Part shown: one piece after another, positions 1-9,093 of the stretch | Layout: each line of letters opens with the position of its first letter | How positions within the stretch are numbered: position 1 is the first letter of the stretch | Source of the DNA: a bacterium BMS3Bbin05 | Lineage (GTDB): Bacteria > Nitrospirota > Thermodesulfovibrionia > Thermodesulfovibrionales > BMS3Bbin05 | Length of the DNA stretch: 46,202 nt | Reading direction: 5' to 3' | NCBI GenBank assembly: GCA_002897855.1 | Contig: BDTO01000043.1 | Coordinates: forward strand, 1 to 46,202 | Translations under genes and position numbers: made by a program | The notes under the pieces: model-generated | Seen by the model: the letters and a program-made list of their open reading frames with translations, nothing else | Told to the model about the DNA's origin: nothing | Databases searched by the model: none

Positions 1-3000
1 CGGAGATCGAGGTTACCGGGTGTGTATATGTCTTTGTATTGAATATGCTGTATATCGCCTCTGCCTTTGTGCCCATATCAGCTACGCCATAGTAGTCCTT
101 CCCCGCCGTTGCCTTTGCAGGCCCGCCCCCGGGATTGGTATCCGTCGTAGTGCTGTGGCACCTGAAGCAGAAGTTCTCTTCCAGGGGGTCTGTCGGTGTG
201 GTTATGCCCAATACCGCAAAGAGCCTCCTTACTGTGTCGTCATGCAGCCCGAATTTGTTTGCGGAACTCTGGAATGTTGTGGTCTCATTGTTTTTTGCGC
301 TATGGCACTTGGAACAGTTTGCATTAAATGTGGAACTGTCATGCATTGTTGAACTCACACTGTACTGGTGGGCACCGACGGAATAATCCGCATCAGTAAT
401 GGCAGGGGTCTGTGTGGTTCCGTCCGACTTCACCTTACTCGTATCCTTGGCCAGGGATGTCCCGTGACAACTGATACACAGACCGCCGCCTGTTGCATAA
501 TCAGTGTTTGTATACCCGCTTGTTGCAGTCGGCAACGTCGCAATGTCCGTCCTTAAAAGCATCGACCTTCCGGTTGTGTTGTCTTTATTCAGTCTCGTGC
601 TGAATATGCTGTGGTCAACATGGCACATGGTACATTTTCTGCTTGCGGCGTTGGTGCCTGTGGATGCATCACCCTGGGGTACAGTGGTGGGATATCCTGC
701 CTTTGTATTGTTCATGGCATGGTGATAGCCCGTGGTATTAGTGAGGTCAATCCTGTGACAGTCCGTACAGTTGTAAGTACCGCTCCATCCGGTAGAACTC
801 GCTGACTTTGTCCCGGCAAGGCCTGTGGGGTGGCATGAGACATTTGAACAGGAGTCTTCGGCCGGGCTTCCGTTGAAGGTATAATTAATTGTCACCGTGG
901 CAGCAGCTCCGGTTATGTTATCGGCATCAGGGTATGTGGAACCGGCAACAACGTTGTAGACACCATTGTCATGATTTGCAGTACCTGTAATGGTTGTGTT
1001 CGTAGTGGTCGTTGCATTATGGCAGTGCAGGCACTGAGGCTCACCCGAAGGGGTAGCCCTGGTATCCACATGATACAGATGTGCATTCGGCTTTGGTGAA
1101 CCTGACACATAAAGGGGTGCCGCTTTCCTGTAATCCGTATATACAGTATTACCATGGCATGCGTTACAGCCGGCCGCTGTACCCCATATCGGGCTATTGC
1201 CTGCACCGGTACCGCCGGTCCATACCGGAGTACCATTACTGTGACAGGTAACACTTGAGCAGGAACCATAGGCATCACCCGGCTGGGGAGTACCTGAATA
1301 ACTGCTTGCCGAACCATAAAGGTTAACTATATTAATATCAACTGAATAATTTGCATGCTTGCTGTTAGGTCCTTCTGCCGTGTGGCAGGTTCCGCAGGTG
1401 AAAGGATCTGCGGTTTTATCTAAGGTATGGCATGTCCCGCAGGTATACCCGGCAGAGGCATGCTCTGTGTGGCTTCCCGTGGTATTACCCGACTGGGGCA
1501 GGCTGAAGTGATCCGCCGGGCCTTCATGGCAGGCATTACATGTGTAACTCACGCTCCCTCCCCAGTTAACGGTCTTATATGTAAGTGCGCCGCCGGGCGG
1601 TGATGTCTGGACATTACTGTGACAATAGACATTTGTGCAATTGCCGTAAGCATCCAGCACGGCGGCAGTGCCGTCATAAGTCGCACCGGTCACCTTGGGG
1701 TCCGTAGAAGAGAATATAACCTCTGATTTAAGGTCGACATGAAGAGAGCTGTCGACCGATGGGTCCTTGTGACAGAGTGAGCACGGATATTCATGCCCCA
1801 CATCGGTATATGCTCCCGCGTGTCTGCTATGCAATCCCCTTGTAGGGGGACCGGCTGTTGTTGCCCCGTGGCACGTGCCGCATTGTGCTGTAGTCGGATC
1901 GTTCCAGACAGGTGTCGTATTGGTACCTCCATCAGGCGCAAGGGTGGCGCCGTGGCAGTACAGGCTTGAGCATGAGCCATAGCCATTGCCCGGGGTATTT
2001 GCGGGCATCTGTGAATAGGCGCCTGAAGAATTATATGTTGCATCAAAAACAATATCTATATTCCTGTCGGCATGTTTGACAGTCCCCGTACCGGCCATAT
2101 AATGGCACAGCTGGCAGTTACCGCCGAAATAACCAAGGTGCTTTGTATGACTTCCTGAACTCAATCCAGGAAACACCGCATGACAGGTGCCGCATGCCAC
2201 AGAACCACCCCATGTGGGGCTCTTATAATCCGCTGTGCCTGCCGTCAGGGCGCCGCCCGTTGAGGTCTGCACTATGCTGTGACAGTAGATGTTTGAACAG
2301 GAGCCATAGCCGTTGCCGGGAGTATTTGCCGGCATCTGGCTGTATGAACCGGTATTACTGAACGGATCTGTCTGAAATGCAAGATTGATATTATTGTTGA
2401 CATGATCAGCCGTCCCTGAACCTGCTCCGTTATGGCATTCACTGCAGGACTTGCCAAGTGGAGCTCCGACATGTTTTGTATGTGACCCGCTGCTCATGAG
2501 TGTGGCCGTGCCCTGCACCCCGTCCGCCCTGTGGCAGGAGCCGCACTGTACAGATGCCGGGTTTGTCCAGACAGGTGTACCGTACACCGTAGGTCCCCCT
2601 GTCCCATCCGTCTGCCCCTGGACGTTGCTGTGACAGTAAAGGCTTGAACACTGGAGCGCCCCTGTGGCGCTTACCGTCGTTGTGCCTCCTGCGCCATACG
2701 GGAAGACCGTCCGTCCGGTCTTCCCGTCATAATTGCCGCCAAGGTTGGTTCCGGAAAGGTTAAAACCTATATCAATCAGGTTGTTACCCTGCGCTGCTCC
2801 GCTCAGCATGCCGCCAGTATGGCAATTGGAACAGGTAAAACCTGCGGTAGTCACATGGTAATTATGAGCGCCGGCTCCGGACGAATCGGAAGTGACGGGC
2901 GTACCGGCCCTGTCTTTAAATATGAGTGTGGTTGCATCTACCGGCGGATAGCCGTGACAGGCATCACATGCAGGCTTGAACCCTTCTTTATGTTTATGGC

Positions 3001-3907
3001 ATTGAGTACAGTTTTTACCATTATTATGATTGGCGAGGGTGCCATCAGCCCTCCAGTGTTTGGTGGTGGTATGACAGACCTGACAGATGCCTACAGGCGT
3101 GGGGTCTGTCCCTGTAGCGCTTTCGTCATAGGCAAAGGAGTAATTGTTACCCTGGTGATCAAAAAGCTTTACATATATATAGCCGTTTGCTCCGTTAATC
3201 TGGTCCCTTACCAGTTCTCCGTATACCAGTCCGAAGGTATCCCCTGCATTTATTCTACCGTTATATGAGGAAATCGTGCTCGGCTTACCTTTAACTGTTA
3301 TCGTGGAAGAATCGGCGTTTACAACCTCAAAATTTACATATGTTTTGTTTATGTTCGCTACCATTATGAGTCCCCGCTCAGTGCCGGTCTTCTGACCCCA
3401 TGTGGCAGGGCTGCTCCAGTTGGCATTGTTTACTACAGGGCTGCCATATCCGAATGTCGTTGTTCCATTGGCGTTTTCTGTTATCGATGAGATCGTACCC
3501 GTAACAAGGTAGAGGTCTGTTGCATTGGTATTTCTCCATTTTACAACCTGCCTCTGGCTGTGAGGGTCATGACAATCCCTGCATTCTTTTGAAAACCCCG
3601 TCTGCGTCCCGTTTGAAATTGCAAACTTCGAGTGCGTCTTTTCATATGGTGCAGCCCCCTTTTGATAGCCGCTCCCCGTCTGGTTATTATGGCAATCCGT
3701 ACAGAGCCTGTTAAATGGCGTGTCATCGGGTGTCGCAGGGGTAAATGCCGTTCCTGACCAGAATGGTGAATATGTTACGGACACTGAATGGCAGTCACCA
3801 CATCCCATGCCCGTTGTTGCGTTGTGGGGGGCATCAAGGGCAAAGGCATTGCCGGTAATGATCAGTACTGTTATTAATAGTCCTGTGAGTATTATCGTCT
3901 TTTTCAT
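1..3907 (-). CDS. Giant multiheme c-type cytochrome (CxxxxCH/CxxCH type), C-terminus cut by window edge
   Basis: One uninterrupted minus-strand frame of 1302 codons runs from ATG at 3907 to the window edge. A GGGG-rich Shine-Dalgarno lies about 8 bases upstream and a signal peptide (KKTIILTGLLITVLIITGNAFA) covers roughly residues 2-23. I count 23 CXXCH and 6 CX4CH heme motifs (for example CSSLYCH, CSNIYCH, CTNVYCH). The alternation of CX4CH with CXXCH is the signature of the Geobacter-type CxxxxCH/CxxCH family. Residues about 105-245 form a heme-free, probably beta-rich insert. The middle consists of repeats of roughly 100 residues, two sharing MPANTPGNGYGSC. It is predicted to be exported and heme-loaded, probably acting in extracellular or outer-surface electron transfer. 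It is the last gene of a three-gene operon, 17 bases after the NHL/VCBS protein. The substrate is unknown and the full length lies outside the window. Confidence 0.9.
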   Translation of the reverse strand, partial: MKKTIILTGLLITVLIITGNAFALDAPHNATTGMGCGDCHSVSVTYSPFWSGTAFTPATPDDTPFNRLCTDCHNNQTGSGYQKGAAPYEKTHSKFAISNGTQTGFSKECRDCHDPHSQRQVVKWRNTNATDLYLVTGTISSITENANGTTTFGYGSPVVNNANWSSPATWGQKTGTERGLIMVANINKTYVNFEVVNADSSTITVKGKPSTISSYNGRINAGDTFGLVYGELVRDQINGANGYIYVKLFDHQGNNYSFAYDESATGTDPTPVGICQVCHTTTKHWRADGTLANHNNGKNCTQCHKHKEGFKPACDACHGYPPVDATTLIFKDRAGTPVTSDSSGAGAHNYHVTTAGFTCSNCHTGGMLSGAAQGNNLIDIGFNLSGTNLGGNYDGKTGRTVFPYGAGGTTTVSATGALQCSSLYCHSNVQGQTDGTGGPTVYGTPVWTNPASVQCGSCHRADGVQGTATLMSSGSHTKHVGAPLGKSCSECHNGAGSGTADHVNNNINLAFQTDPFSNTGSYSQMPANTPGNGYGSCSNIYCHSIVQTSTGGALTAGTADYKSPTWGGSVACGTCHAVFPGLSSGSHTKHLGYFGGNCQLCHYMAGTGTVKHADRNIDIVFDATYNSSGAYSQMPANTPGNGYGSCSSLYCHGATLAPDGGTNTTPVWNDPTTAQCGTCHGATTAGPPTRGLHSRHAGAYTDVGHEYPCSLCHKDPSVDSSLHVDLKSEVIFSSTDPKVTGATYDGTAAVLDAYGNCTNVYCHSNVQTSPPGGALTYKTVNWGGSVSYTCNACHEGPADHFSLPQSGNTTGSHTEHASAGYTCGTCHTLDKTADPFTCGTCHTAEGPNSKHANYSVDINIVNLYGSASSYSGTPQPGDAYGSCSSVTCHSNGTPVWTGGTGAGNSPIWGTAAGCNACHGNTVYTDYRKAAPLYVSGSPKPNAHLYHVDTRATPSGEPQCLHCHNATTTTNTTITGTANHDNGVYNVVAGSTYPDADNITGAAATVTINYTFNGSPAEDSCSNVSCHPTGLAGTKSASSTGWSGTYNCTDCHRIDLTNTTGYHHAMNNTKAGYPTTVPQGDASTGTNAASRKCTMCHVDHSIFSTRLNKDNTTGRSMLLRTDIATLPTATSGYTNTDYATGGGLCISCHGTSLAKDTSKVKSDGTTQTPAITDADYSVGAHQYSVSSTMHDSSTFNANCSKCHSAKNNETTTFQSSANKFGLHDDTVRRLFAVLGITTPTDPLEENFCFRCHSTTTDTNPGGGPAKATAGKDYYGVADMGTKAEAIYSIFNTKTYTHPVTSIS

Positions 3908-3924
3908 TAACTCAGTCCCCTTTC

Positions 3925-6546
3925 CTAATATCCCAGCTCGCCAAGACTTATCCTGACACCCGACTTCGTCCTGAATGTCTTGATTACGGAAATTTCCATC
4001 CCGTCAGATGAATAGACCTTCACCCTGCCCCGTCTCATACCTATGACTATTTCCGCATCTCCGTCTCCATTAACATCTCCGATAGCTAAGCTGTTTATGC
4101 CTTTTGCCCTGATAAGGGTTGTCAGGCCTGAACCGGATACATCGACGGAGGCAATGGAACTGTTTGTCGCAACCAATACATCATCGATACCGTCGCCATC
4201 CAAATCCCCTACGGCCAAATCCCTGACGTTATTTTCTCCAAGATAAACTTCTTTATCCAGTTGCACTCTGTTATTTATATCTACCCTCCATACCTGCAGG
4301 ACCGACCCTGTGTCGAGCGTTACGATTTCCTTGACGCCGTCGCCATCCAGGTCTCCTGCTGCCATGGCTGTCAATGAACGGCCGGGTACAAAACTGATCC
4401 CGGTATCTACTATCCGGTCGACTGCATAACGGAAGACCTTGACTGCCGCACCATTCCCGGCCCCGGATACAATTATTTCGTCTGAACCGTCGCCGTCCAG
4501 GTCCCCTGCCGTCATCCTTTCATCACCTGCATCGGCAAAGGCCTCAAACTCATTCAGTTTATTCCCTGCATTGTCAAATACTGATACTAATGCGGGCTTG
4601 CCTTCCCCGCTCAACCCCGCTATAATCTCATTGGTTCCATCACCGTTAATATCCGCTACGGCCGTGGTAATGCCCCCTCTATAGCCATCAAATGGCGTGA
4701 ATTTATAAATCATTGAACCGTCTGAAGAATATACCTTCACAAGGGTACCGCTTCTTTTACCTTTCACAGGTGAAACCACTATTTCCCCGGACTCTTTCCG
4801 GGTATAATGCCCCGCAAATGTAATAATACCGCCATCAGTGAGTATCTTCGTTATGCTCCCGGGCGACCTGTAGCCACTTACCTCCTTAAATGTAATTGTA
4901 TAAGACCCCTCAGGCACATTCGATACACTCCAGGTATTCCCGCTGCCTGAGTAATTCTTTGGACCATCTATGGCAAATGCCGCTTCAGGGGTGTCGGTTG
5001 TCACATTTATCTTTCCTGAAGCCATTACCTCAAGCGTAACACCCACTACGGCAGGTGCGCCGCTCACACCTCCCGCAGATATTACAACACTACCGCTGTA
5101 AACTCCCGCGGGGAGCCCTGAGGCATTTACAGACACCATCATACCCGTTGTCGTATTCCCGGTCGCCTGTGCAGGCGCAACTGAAATCCAGGCCGTATCG
5201 GTTACCGCCGTCCATGTGGATGTATTGAATAAATCATTGTCGAGTGTTACCATTACGGTCTGCGGCACCGGATTGGAATCGCCGACCGTATGCACGAAGG
5301 CCAGTGAAGAAAGGCTTACTCTCAGTGAAGGCCCGGGGTGAACATTCAGGACAACATTCACAACCTCGCCGGCCCCTGCATTGTCCGTGATCGTCAATGC
5401 CCCCATGTAACCGCCCTCTGCAAGCCCTGCCGGATCCACGGCAACGGATATGTTTACGGATGAGCCCCCTGGAACAGACCCCGAGACATTGTCTGCCGAG
5501 AGATAGGAACCGGACGCTGCTATGTTATATGCAAGTGTGCCTTTACCTGTATTTGATACTGTGACTGTCTGAGGTGAAGGCGCAGGTTTGCCGACCTGGG
5601 CATCGAACGTAAGAGAAGAAGGTGAGGCACCGAGGAATGTGTAATTATCTACGCCGAATATCATTAGCTCTGCAGAGTTCAGTGAGGAGGCAATGAGTCT
5701 GTTATCCTTCCCAATCACAACACTCATTGTTGTATACATGGGATTCTTGTCATCATATATAGCCCCAAGATAATTCCCATAGGTATCATAAACAAGCACT
5801 ACCGAGTGGTATGCATCCGAGACATACAACCTGCCGTCTCTGCCTGCAAATATATCCGTCGGGTTTTTAAACTGCCCCTGCCCCGTACCAAAGTCGCCTA
5901 TCGTCCTTAGATGTGTGCCGGATACGTCAAAGACCTCGATAGAGGCGCCCCTTATGCGGGAAGCGGGTCTATAAGGATCTGCCATCAGCGGGCTGTTTAT
6001 TATATAGACCTCTCCGTTTGCCGATGCTGCCGCCCTCGGCATATTCAAGCCCTCCGTTATCATTCCCGCAGGGCTGCCATCCGAATTGAAAATCTTTACC
6101 TCGTTGGCTACTCCATCTACTACATATATTATGTTTCCATCCACGGTTATATCATACACAGATAGAAATTCTCCATCTCCGCTGCCAAGAGAACCGACTG
6201 TTTTATCGGCGCTGTATATCTCGACAACTCCCCTTTTTGAAGAGCCGATATAGATCCTGCCGCTGTCATCCACTGCTATTGCTGAAGGGGCATCTGTCTG
6301 AAGCATTCCTATATTGCTGCCTTTTCTGTTGTATATCAGTACCCTGTTTTTATATCCCTCTGTCACATATATCTTGCCGTCAGGCCCTTCCGCTACTCTG
6401 TCGGGAGCCCATAGAGACTGTCTTACCACATCTGTAAGCAGGAAATTCGGGTGTGTGCCGGCAATAGAAAATACGGGGAACGACAATAATGAAAACACAA
6501 CGGCAGTTATATTGACAAGGCCTCGCACTCTCGCCAGTCTCTTCAT
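3925..6546 (-). CDS. Secreted NHL/BACON/PEGA/FG-GAP (VCBS) repeat protein
   Basis: The protein has 873 residues. I chose the ATG at 6546 because it follows AAGGAGG by 5 bases and begins a signal peptide (MKRLARVRG, then a hydrophobic stretch ending FSIAG); an ATG 11 codons upstream lacks such a site. Domains in order: NHL-type propeller repeats about 35-300; two BACON/Ig-like beta-sandwiches about 310-508; a PEGA-like segment about 512-580 (VPEGSYTITF); and FG-GAP/VCBS repeats about 590-860 with five Ca-binding-like loops such as DINGDGTNE, DLDGDGSDE and DVNGDGDAE. It lies 42 bases after a small cytochrome and 17 bases before the giant cytochrome, in the same orientation, so the three are probably co-transcribed. 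It is likely an extracellular or outer-surface scaffold; no catalytic motif is visible. The partner role is inferred from context only. Confidence 0.85.
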   Translation of the reverse strand: MKRLARVRGLVNITAVVFSLLSFPVFSIAGTHPNFLLTDVVRQSLWAPDRVAEGPDGKIYVTEGYKNRVLIYNRKGSNIGMLQTDAPSAIAVDDSGRIYIGSSKRGVVEIYSADKTVGSLGSGDGEFLSVYDITVDGNIIYVVDGVANEVKIFNSDGSPAGMITEGLNMPRAAASANGEVYIINSPLMADPYRPASRIRGASIEVFDVSGTHLRTIGDFGTGQGQFKNPTDIFAGRDGRLYVSDAYHSVVLVYDTYGNYLGAIYDDKNPMYTTMSVVIGKDNRLIASSLNSAELMIFGVDNYTFLGASPSSLTFDAQVGKPAPSPQTVTVSNTGKGTLAYNIAASGSYLSADNVSGSVPGGSSVNISVAVDPAGLAEGGYMGALTITDNAGAGEVVNVVLNVHPGPSLRVSLSSLAFVHTVGDSNPVPQTVMVTLDNDLFNTSTWTAVTDTAWISVAPAQATGNTTTGMMVSVNASGLPAGVYSGSVVISAGGVSGAPAVVGVTLEVMASGKINVTTDTPEAAFAIDGPKNYSGSGNTWSVSNVPEGSYTITFKEVSGYRSPGSITKILTDGGIITFAGHYTRKESGEIVVSPVKGKRSGTLVKVYSSDGSMIYKFTPFDGYRGGITTAVADINGDGTNEIIAGLSGEGKPALVSVFDNAGNKLNEFEAFADAGDERMTAGDLDGDGSDEIIVSGAGNGAAVKVFRYAVDRIVDTGISFVPGRSLTAMAAGDLDGDGVKEIVTLDTGSVLQVWRVDINNRVQLDKEVYLGENNVRDLAVGDLDGDGIDDVLVATNSSIASVDVSGSGLTTLIRAKGINSLAIGDVNGDGDAEIVIGMRRGRVKVYSSDGMEISVIKTFRTKSGVRISLGELGY

Positions 6547-6588
6547 TGATGCCTCCTTATTTTTCCCAAAACATTTCATTACCGTAAA

Positions 6589-7311
6589 TTATTTTATATG
6601 ACATGACAGGCATAAACCGCTGCCCGTGTTCGACTTAACAAGGAATCTCCCGTTGTCAGGATTATGGGGGTCATGGCATGTCGTACACTCCACCCTGCCA
6701 TCACCAAAAAGCCTTATGTTATCAGCGGGGTTTCCAACATATCCCGGCTGTGTCTGCCCCGGCCTTACGAACTGGTCAGTGGAAAAACCGCCGGAAATCC
6801 TGTCAGCATCAACAAGGGCATTATCGTAAACAAAGCCGATAGGATGGTCATTTGCAAGATTCCCCGTACTGTTGCCAATATTTACGGGGTTGTTGTTACC
6901 GTATGCACCGATAGTATCACTGCCGGGGTCGAAGACATTGGTATCGTTTATTAAATCATCGTCAGGCGGATTATTTAATACCGCATTTATTGCTGTTACG
7001 CCGTCATGGCAGCTAAGACACAGGAGAGAAAACCTGGTGACCGATATGTCCTGAGAAGCATCGAGTGTCGAGGAATTATATAGCGTAAAAGCCCCGGCTG
7101 CAGGCAGACTCCTGTTCCAAAGAACAGGGACATTTGCATTGGAATTGTGAGGTGTATGACAGAAGACGCATAACATCTGTGTGTTGTATAAAAATGTACC
7201 GCTCCCTCCGGTAAAATCATGTTTTGATCCGACAATAGTCCCCCCGAAAGCCAAAAATGCAAACGAAAAGGTAAACAATAAAACAACTGTAATAACTACA
7301 GCCTTTTTCAT
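6589..7311 (-). CDS. Small tetraheme c-type cytochrome (paired CXXCH family)
   Basis: This is a 240-residue protein with an N-terminal signal peptide (MKKAVVITVVLLFTFSFAFLAFGG) and four heme motifs: CVFCHTPHN, CLSCHDG, CTTCHDPHN and a C-terminal CLSCHIK. A GGAGG site lies 5 bases before the ATG. The extra histidines in CHTPHN and CHDPH are typical of bis-histidine doubled-CXXCH cytochromes. It is closely related to the cytochrome at 19106-19789: both begin with VGSKHD after the signal and end with SNTGS-LCLSCHIK. It is first in the operon with the NHL/VCBS protein and the giant cytochrome. It is predicted to be periplasmic or extracellular and to carry electrons; polymerisation into a filament is possible by analogy with OmcE but not shown. 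Confidence 0.88.
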   Translation of the reverse strand: MKKAVVITVVLLFTFSFAFLAFGGTIVGSKHDFTGGSGTFLYNTQMLCVFCHTPHNSNANVPVLWNRSLPAAGAFTLYNSSTLDASQDISVTRFSLLCLSCHDGVTAINAVLNNPPDDDLINDTNVFDPGSDTIGAYGNNNPVNIGNSTGNLANDHPIGFVYDNALVDADRISGGFSTDQFVRPGQTQPGYVGNPADNIRLFGDGRVECTTCHDPHNPDNGRFLVKSNTGSGLCLSCHIK

Positions 7312-7931
7312 TCACTCCTCCATAATATACGTCTCCAACCGGCTTAAATGAGCCATTATACGCATAATTGTGTACTTTCACGCAGTTTAAGCCCGCTAAC
7401 TAACTGTTTTTCCATAATATCTCACACAACTCCCTATATGGAAAAGCAAGATACATACCAAATATACTATAGTCAGGGGAAAAACCCTTAAATACGGTAC
7501 TTCCGGGAATTGAACGTAATACCCCAAAAACCCCTGTTTCGTATTTAAGATGAAAGGGACTCGCTAACTACTGAGGCACTAAGTTAATAATTCCTGATGT
7601 CAAAGTTCAAAATCCAAATGTTAAAAAAAAGTAATAATTAGAGTCTGTGTATAAAGTCGGTTTCTCTATCTGTCATTCCGGCAGTTCTTAAGCCGGAATC
7701 TATTCTTTTCTATAAGTTCCGGATGTCCCGAACGCTTTCGGGGCATAACAGGAATAAAAAAACAACAATTTATACACAGACTCTAATTATACTTGACATT
7801 CGGTTATTTGGACCTGATTTGAGCTTTGGATTTTATCATTTGTAATTTTATTATGTCTTTCTCCGTGTCTCTGTGATTACTTATAGATTTTCAACTTTTT
7901 TACGAAATAATAAAAATAACTTTAACCCAGC
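7312..7931. other. Intergenic region with one MITE-like element
   Basis: The 620 bases between two cytochrome genes show no credible ORF. The element at 7641-7783 lies in the middle. AT-rich word-like stretches flank it (for example near 7600, 'caaagttcaaaatccaaat', and near 7825, 'gagctttggattttatcatttg'). A stretch near 7860-7880 resembles the 'ctccgtgtctctgtg' word common in intergenic DNA of environmental bacteria, and a related word recurs near 18905. The promoter of the small cytochrome operon should lie within about 150 bases of 7311, but I could not identify a convincing -35/-10 pair. Confidence 0.5.
7641..7783 (+). mobile_element. MITE-like element, copy A (143 bp)
   Basis: The ends are 15-bp inverted repeats, GAGTCTGTGTATAAA at the left and its exact complement at the right. 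The element is flanked by TAATTA on both sides (7635-7640 and 7784-7789). The interior has two palindromes, ATTCCGGC/GCCGGAAT and CCCGAA/TTCGGG. There is no coding capacity. Four further copies lie at 18596, 22043, 30582 and 30731. It must be moved by a transposase in trans; none is in this window. Confidence 0.88.
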
Positions 7932-9047
7932 CTACCACCCCGGAGAACAGTCAGCATTTATACAATACTGTCCATTCGTAAGCCTGTGCTCATAATTGAC
8001 ACCATTTACATGGCAGGACAGGAAACACCTGGGTTTGCCGGGGATAAAAGGCATGTAAGTCAGCTCCCCCATTGAATTGGGAGTTACCAGTCTGTCATCG
8101 AAACGAATCAATGCAGGATATATGCGGCTGCCGTGAGCATCATGGCAGGCAATACACGGTGTCTCCGAATAGACAATATGTCTCTTGTGAGCCTTAAAAC
8201 TTTCATCTCCGAGAATACTGTTTCTGTCATGGCAGCTGTAACAAAGCCTGTAAGCCGAAGGGCTCTCGGCAACAGGCTGTATATCATACCTGTCCCTGAG
8301 TATGGGGGAATAGATCGACCCATGAGGCCCCTTTGGTCCCGACGGATCGTCGTTTCCATGGCAATCAGAACATGTAATAATGCTCGAAGTGTTGTATTGT
8401 CTCAACAGGCTGGGGACACTCTTGCCCTTTCCATAATTTTCAACCGGATGATAAGATGGATTCGATGTGTCAAAGTCAAGGGCTATATTTGTCTCGCCGG
8501 ATGGAAGATTGGCGCTGTCGGAGTGACAGAGGTAACAGACTTCATACTCCTTCTCCGCTCCGTGGCGACTTCTGGCACCTTTCCCGGAGTATCCATTTAT
8601 CCCCTTAAATGGCTTGCCCTTTGTTGATTCATGCGGATTATGGCAGTCATAACACGAGACATGCCGCGGGGTGGCGGGGTTTTTTTCAGGGAGTGTTTCC
8701 CCGGGCATATGATATCCGGCAGTATCTATAACGGGATGATTGGAGGGTTTATTAATTACACTATAGATATCCGTAAGTGACTCTCCAGGGGTTCCTTTCC
8801 TGGAAAACCCGTGGCACTTGAAACAGAGACTCACCTCCGGACTATTGAGCATAAGGGTCCCGCGCTGGCCATGTCCTTTATGGCAGGCGCCGCATCCCTG
8901 TGGTACCTTAGACCTGTCGAGATGGGTGGGTACGGCAAAGGCAGGAGGAAGGGGATAGGGGGCAGGTAACAGGGAAAAGGCAATCAGTAATAACAGGGCG
9001 TTCAGCCAATGTTTGGAGAGTAGACTGTGGATATTTATTCTATGCAT
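7932..9047 (-). CDS. Octaheme-type c cytochrome (7 CXXCH plus one CX3CH)
   Basis: The protein has 371 residues. The ATG at 9047 follows AAGGAGG by 7 bases, and a hydrophobic signal (NALLLLIAFSLLPAPYPLPPAFA) precedes the first heme. Motifs in order: CGACHKGHG, CFKCH, CYDCHNPHES, CYLCH, CSDCH, CYSCH, CIACHDAHG, then CFLSCH, a CX3CH variant near residue 350. The extreme C-terminus has CINADC without a following histidine. Spacing and the CHNPH/CHDAH histidines mark it as a doubled-CXXCH cytochrome. It lies 46 bases downstream of the 269-residue cytochrome and is the last gene of the PPIase/beta-barrel/NHL operon. It is likely a periplasmic electron carrier. Whether the CX3CH binds heme is uncertain. 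Confidence 0.87.
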   Translation of the reverse strand: MHRINIHSLLSKHWLNALLLLIAFSLLPAPYPLPPAFAVPTHLDRSKVPQGCGACHKGHGQRGTLMLNSPEVSLCFKCHGFSRKGTPGESLTDIYSVINKPSNHPVIDTAGYHMPGETLPEKNPATPRHVSCYDCHNPHESTKGKPFKGINGYSGKGARSRHGAEKEYEVCYLCHSDSANLPSGETNIALDFDTSNPSYHPVENYGKGKSVPSLLRQYNTSSIITCSDCHGNDDPSGPKGPHGSIYSPILRDRYDIQPVAESPSAYRLCYSCHDRNSILGDESFKAHKRHIVYSETPCIACHDAHGSRIYPALIRFDDRLVTPNSMGELTYMPFIPGKPRCFLSCHVNGVNYEHRLTNGQYCINADCSPGW

Positions 9048-9093
9048 GGTTTAGCCTCCTTATTATTGCTGATACATGGTAAACCCTGCCACC

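Noticed and set aside
1-3900. Several 60-150 codon frames within the giant cytochrome on both strands
   Set aside because: They are shadows; the continuous 1302-codon minus frame with 29 heme motifs explains the region.
7641-7783. Rho-independent terminators formed by MITE hairpins
   Set aside because: The internal palindromes are followed by only short A/T runs; termination is possible but the mobile-element reading explains all five copies.
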